Below are positions 60,565 to 64,000 of a DNA stretch of 64,000 nt, one piece after another; the first letter of the stretch is position 1, and each line of letters begins with the position of its first letter. This stretch comes from CAVVST01 sp963750995. Its GTDB lineage: Bacteria > Acidobacteriota > Vicinamibacteria > Vicinamibacterales > UBA2999. The position numbers and the translations under genes are program-made. Below the pieces are notes generated by a model. The model did no database searches, was not told the origin of the DNA, and worked only from the letters and a program-made list of their open reading frames with translations. The stretch lies in the NCBI GenBank assembly GCA_963750995.1, contig CAVVST010000002.1, forward strand, positions 992,001-1,056,000. The letters are read 5' to 3'.

Positions 60565-62069
60565 CCGAGCGCCTTGAGAAAAGCCTGGGCCCGCTCGGCG
60601 GCGCCCGGTATCGGCAGGATTCCTGTGAGGCCGGGCGTCGCGCCGTGTTCGATGGCCGGGACGGCAAGATCCAGTTCGAGACCGTCGGGTTCACCAGTCA
60701 AGGCCAGGCGGATCGGATGCAGCAGCGCCTTTCCCTTCTGCCCGGTCCGCTCCTTCACCTGCGCCACCACCGCGCGAAATGCCTCACGATTGGCGAGCGG
60801 AGTACTGCCGGCCGCCACATCGGCAAACGCCGCGATGACCGCGCGTGCGGCTTCAGCCTCGCTGCGAACCGTGCTGTCCTGGAGCGCCCGGGCCGCCGAG
60901 TAGTCGAAGAGGAACCGCAGCCGCGCCGGCGCCTGGTCGAGACGATCGACCGACGCCGCTGCCAGCGGGATGACCCCACGGAGAAACTCCAGGCCGGAAT
61001 CCGAGGGCTCCGTGACCCACCCTTCGGCTTTCAGATACGGCAGGACCAGCGCGGTCAGCCGCTCGGGCGCGGCCGCTTTCAAGTAATGGCGATTCATCCA
61101 CGCCAGTTTTTCCGTGTCGAACACACTGGCGCTGTGGCCGACGTCTTCGAGCTTGAAGCGGCGCGCCAATTCATCCAGCGGCACGATTTCCTGCCCCTCG
61201 CCAGGCGACCACCCGAGGAGCGCCAGGTAATTCGTCAGCGCTTCCGGCAGGTACCCGCGCGCGCGGAACTCGGAAACCGAGGTCGCGCCATGCCGCTTGG
61301 AGAGCGGGGCGTGATCCGGCCCAAGAACCATCGACACGTGCGCAAACCTGGGAGGTGTCCACCCGAACGCCTCGTACAACAGCAGCTGCCGCGGTGTATT
61401 CGAGATGTGGTCCTCACCTCGCACCACGTGTGTGATCCCCATCAGCGCGTCGTCGATCACAACCGCGAAGTTGTAGGCGGGAATGCCTTCGGACCGCATG
61501 ATGACGGGGTCGCCGACGACGTCGGTGTCGAAGCGCACCTCGCCGCGCACCAGATCGTCGAAGACCACCTCGCGATTCTCGGGAATCCGGAAGCGAATCG
61601 CCGCCGGCTCGCCGTTCTCGACCCGCCGGCGCGCTTCCTCGGGCGGAATGTCACGGCACCGCCCGACGTACTTCGGAGGCCGGCGCTCGCGGAGAGCCTG
61701 GTACCGGTCCATCTCGAGCTGCTCCGGAGGACAGAAGCAGCGGTACGCAAGACCGCGGGACAGCAGTTCGACGATGTGTGCGCGATACATGTGCAGGCGC
61801 TCCGACTGCCGGTAGGGCCCGTACTCCCCACCGCTGTCAACGCCCTCGCCCCACTCGAGTCCCATCCACCGCAGGTCCTCGAGAATCGCCTGCTCGGATT
61901 CCCGCGTGGATCGCTCGACGTCGGTGTCCTCGATGCGGAGCACGAACGTGCCACCCGATCCACGCGCGAGCAGCCAGTTGAACAGAGCTGTACGCGCATT
62001 GCCGACATGCAGCTGCCCGGTTGGACTGGGCGCAAAACGTACGCGAATCGTAATGGGGTCGGGGGTCAT
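60561..62069 (-). CDS. gltX: Glutamyl-tRNA synthetase (start codon within a palindromic repeat)
   Basis: 502-residue class I synthetase charging tRNA-Glu. The HIGH-type motif is FAPSPTGQLHVGNARTALFN, the KMSKS-type motif is APLSKRHGATSV, and zinc-type cysteines lie in YRCFCPPEQLEMD with a later GRCRDI. The first codons (MTPDP) come from the right-hand half of the palindrome at 62054-62138. No other ATG, GTG or TTG lies between it and the conserved RVRFAPSPTG. No Shine-Dalgarno sequence is visible before the ATG. It follows ispDF by 34 bases and overlaps rlmB as ATGA. Confidence 0.95.
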   Translation of the reverse strand: MTPDPITIRVRFAPSPTGQLHVGNARTALFNWLLARGSGGTFVLRIEDTDVERSTRESEQAILEDLRWMGLEWGEGVDSGGEYGPYRQSERLHMYRAHIVELLSRGLAYRCFCPPEQLEMDRYQALRERRPPKYVGRCRDIPPEEARRRVENGEPAAIRFRIPENREVVFDDLVRGEVRFDTDVVGDPVIMRSEGIPAYNFAVVIDDALMGITHVVRGEDHISNTPRQLLLYEAFGWTPPRFAHVSMVLGPDHAPLSKRHGATSVSEFRARGYLPEALTNYLALLGWSPGEGQEIVPLDELARRFKLEDVGHSASVFDTEKLAWMNRHYLKAAAPERLTALVLPYLKAEGWVTEPSDSGLEFLRGVIPLAAASVDRLDQAPARLRFLFDYSAARALQDSTVRSEAEAARAVIAAFADVAAGSTPLANREAFRAVVAQVKERTGQKGKALLHPIRLALTGEPDGLELDLAVPAIEHGATPGLTGILPIPGAAERAQAFLKALG

Positions 62070-62138
62070 TTTTAGAGGACACTCGAAATCGGGCGACGGG
62101 TCCTCACAAGTGTCCTCTAAAAATGACCCCCGACCCCA
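62054..62138. repeat. Perfect 30-bp inverted repeat between ispDF and gltX (family E)
   Basis: Arms 62054-62083 and 62109-62138 are exact reverse complements, with a 25-base loop. Each arm begins TGGGGTCGGGGGTCATTTTT at its outer end and ends AGAGGACACT. The right arm codes the end of IspDF (VGSGVIFRGHL with the loop); the left arm codes the gltX start MTPDP. A 16-base match to the outer arm lies at 11362-11377. Confidence 0.9.
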
Positions 62139-63294
62139 CTAACAGCGCCACAGCATGGGCGGCGATGGAGTCGCCGGCGCCCATCGAGTCCACGCCTTCG
62201 TTGGTCTTGCCCTTGATACTCACGGTCTCTATCGGGATGCTCATCGCACGCGCCATGTTCGCGCGCATCGCATCGATAAACGGCACCAGCTTCGGCTGCT
62301 GGGCGATGACGACGACATCGACGTTGCCAATCGTAAATCCCGCATCCACCACGACCGTCACCGCACGCGAGAGCAGCACCAGGCTATCCGCACCCTTCCA
62401 CGCGCCGTCGGTGTCGGGAAAATGCCGCCCGATGTCGCCAGCCGCCGCCGCGCCCAGAATGGCGTCGGTCACGGCGTGGCAGACCACATCCGCATCGGAA
62501 TGGCCCTCGAGTCCCCGCTCGAACGGGATGGTCACGCCGCCTAGGATGAGCGGCCGCCCCGCAACCAGACGATGCAGGTCGTAGCCGTTGCCGATCCGCA
62601 GCGTCGCCGCACCGCCGGCTCCCCCGCCGCCGATGAGCCGCTCGGCCGTCGCGAGATCGTCCGCAGTCGTGATCTTCAGGTTGCGCGGATCCCCCTCAAC
62701 CAGATGGACGCGATGTCCAGCGCGCTCCGCGAGCATCGCCTCGTCGGTCGCATCAGTCGATGCCCCCGCCAGCGCCAGTGCGTCTCGCAGAACGTCTATG
62801 CGAAAAGCCTGGGGAGTCTGCGCCAGGAAAATCTCGTTGCGGGGAATCGTCTCAACGATGAACCGGTTCGCGTCGCTTCGCTTGACCGTATCCGTTGACG
62901 GAAGCGCCGCGATCGCCGCGCCATACCGCGCGGCTGCATCCACCGTGCGGCCGATCAAGTCTGACGATACCAGCGGACGCGCCGCGTCATGAATCACCAC
63001 GACGTCCGCCGCGCTCGATACCCGGGCAAACGCGTTGGCGACGGAATCCTGCCGCCGGTCGCCCCCTGCAACGACCTCCAGCGGTTTGGGACTGTTGCGC
63101 AGGTAATCCGGCACGCTGGCGGCCAGGTCTGGCGGCAGCGCGACGACGACGTCGGCGATGCGGTCGCTCGAAAAGAAGGCTTCGACGCTGCGCTGAAGGA
63201 TGGGCCGGCCGCCGAGCGACAGAAACTGCTTCGGCCGCGCGCCGCCGTGGCGGACACCGCGGCCGCCGGCCGCAACGATTGCAGTCACATGCAC
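62104..63294 (-). CDS. ispDF: Bifunctional IspD/IspF (MEP pathway)
   Basis: 396-residue fusion catalysing two non-consecutive steps of the non-mevalonate isoprenoid pathway. The IspD part (about 1-225) has VTAIVAAGGRGVRHGGARPK, VVVALPPDLAAS and VVIHDAARPLVSSDL. The IspF part (about 232-390) has IGNGYDLHRLVAGRPL, GHSDADVVCHAVTDAILGAA, IGRHFPDTD and VSIKGKTNEGVDSMGAGDSI, with zinc ligands Asp, His and His. The last 11 residues (VGSGVIFRGHL) lie in the family E palindrome and extend the usual C-terminus AAHAVALL. Confidence 0.95.
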   Translation of the reverse strand: MHVTAIVAAGGRGVRHGGARPKQFLSLGGRPILQRSVEAFFSSDRIADVVVALPPDLAASVPDYLRNSPKPLEVVAGGDRRQDSVANAFARVSSAADVVVIHDAARPLVSSDLIGRTVDAAARYGAAIAALPSTDTVKRSDANRFIVETIPRNEIFLAQTPQAFRIDVLRDALALAGASTDATDEAMLAERAGHRVHLVEGDPRNLKITTADDLATAERLIGGGGAGGAATLRIGNGYDLHRLVAGRPLILGGVTIPFERGLEGHSDADVVCHAVTDAILGAAAAGDIGRHFPDTDGAWKGADSLVLLSRAVTVVVDAGFTIGNVDVVVIAQQPKLVPFIDAMRANMARAMSIPIETVSIKGKTNEGVDSMGAGDSIAAHAVALLVGSGVIFRGHL

Positions 63295-63305
63295 TGCAGC
63301 CGATT

Positions 63306-64000
63306 TTATCGGAGACCCAACTTCAATCCCTCGTCAATCTTGCTCTTGATTTTGGCGATGTAGCGGTGTCGCTCGCCCATCGGGTAGCCGGCGGCCCGGA
63401 AGATGTCGTCCCATTGCGCGTCGGTGACGCTCGCCATGCGTTCGGCCGTCCAGACGACATCAGCACGGGTCAGGAGATCGAGCAGCGACTGGTGGATGCC
63501 GCGGTACACGAACTGAACCCGGTCGCCCTCCACGTGCTCGATGAATCCCTGTTCTTCGAAGTCCTCGAGGTTGTTGCGCGACCCCTGGCCAAGTCCACGC
63601 ATCGGTAGCCAGCTCAGAACGCGGGGATACGCCGTCTTGCCCAGCGAAGCCCCGAGGTCCTGCACTACGTAGACGCGATCGCCGTTGACGTCGTAAATCT
63701 TGTTGTTCGACGTCTTCCAGTCCCAGTTGTTCAGGAGCACGTTTACAACAACGAGACCCTTGAACGGCTGCGTGTCGAGGAACTCGTTCTCGTACCAGTC
63801 CCATTCGCCGACGACCTTTCGATCCGTCAATTTGGGTCGGAAACGCGCGCCAGGCTGAGGTCCCTCCTGCTGGCCGGTCATCATCCAGCTAGTCACGTAA
63901 TACGTCGGCGGCTGGTGATACCCGAGGGCCCAGAGGAGGCGCGAGGCGGCCACCTCGGTCTGCGCTTCCGGCCCCATTTTGACGCTCCACTCCATGCCGT
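63306..64000 (-). CDS. Kinase-like hypothetical protein (5' part beyond window)
   Basis: At least 229 codons, open to the window edge, with a stop at 63306. It opens (as seen) EWSVKMGPEAQTEVAASRLL and contains VVVNVLLNNWDWKTSNNKIY and VYVVQDLGASLGKTAYPRVL. These resemble the catalytic Asn-loop and the metal-binding D-G motif of an atypical kinase fold (HipA/PI3K-like or CotH-like). Start, signal peptide and ATP-lysine region lie outside. It is convergent with nothing in view and lies 12 bases from the ispDF start. Function not assigned. Confidence 0.6.
   Translation of the reverse strand, partial: GMEWSVKMGPEAQTEVAASRLLWALGYHQPPTYYVTSWMMTGQQEGPQPGARFRPKLTDRKVVGEWDWYENEFLDTQPFKGLVVVNVLLNNWDWKTSNNKIYDVNGDRVYVVQDLGASLGKTAYPRVLSWLPMRGLGQGSRNNLEDFEEQGFIEHVEGDRVQFVYRGIHQSLLDLLTRADVVWTAERMASVTDAQWDDIFRAAGYPMGERHRYIAKIKSKIDEGLKLGLR

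Overview
This 64 kb window is high-GC bacterial chromosome, most likely from an uncultured acidobacterium, perhaps the Vicinamibacteria lineage. That placement is an inference. It rests on the RpoB subunit with a cysteine-rich N-terminal insertion, a DUF4159 protein, Tat-exported MmgE/PrpD-like enzymes, PQQ/cytochrome enzymes, and AT-rich palindromic repeats in GC-rich DNA. I see no IS element, prophage, CRISPR array or rRNA gene. No gene-free stretch exceeds 300 bases.

Region 1 (1-14.2 kb) carries most of a reductive pyrimidine/hydantoin catabolic route. It has dihydropyrimidinase, beta-ureidopropionase, an MmgE/PrpD protein, a broken O-methyltransferase, a cupin and methylmalonate-semialdehyde dehydrogenase on the minus strand, with PreA and an NCS1 transporter on the plus strand. 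YceI, a methyltransferase, a glutaminyl cyclotransferase, an exported HpcH/HpaI aldolase and a molybdenum sulfite-oxidase-family protein lie among them. Region 2 (14.2-33.4 kb) is a mosaic: EamA and NRAMP-like transporters, MOSC, DUF4159, a PEP-mutase/isocitrate-lyase-like enzyme, membrane proteins, an exported amidase, two allantoinase-like deacetylases with an exported RidA between them, a PQQ/cytochrome dehydrogenase and MFS transporters. Region 3 (33.6-45.5 kb) holds a minus-strand chain of small genes (methyltransferase, nucleoside deaminase, DUF1697, cupin, lipoprotein, caspase-like protein, a 40-residue secreted peptide). It then has an MFS carrier, a lipoprotein with two class II aldolase domains, a second exported RidA, a seven-blade FG-GAP lipoprotein, and a SLOG plus deoxyribosyltransferase/TIR-like fusion that is the best candidate for an undescribed nucleotide-signalling or defence protein. 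Region 4 (45.7-64 kb) is the core locus. Read on the minus strand it runs ispDF-gltX-rlmB, then tRNA-Thr/Tyr/Gly/Thr-tuf-rpmG-tRNA-Trp-secE-nusG-rplK-rplA-rplJ-rplL-rpoB-rpoC. This matches the enterobacterial thrU-tyrU-glyT-thrT-tufB order.

Single-base frame breaks are frequent, about one per 2-3 kb. They hit rplK, rplL and rpoB, which cannot be dead in a living cell, so most broken genes here are probably sequence or assembly errors and not pseudogenes. Coordinates of such genes span both frames and the likely break is noted. At least five families of short intergenic palindromes recur. One supplies the start codon of gltX and the last residues of IspDF.
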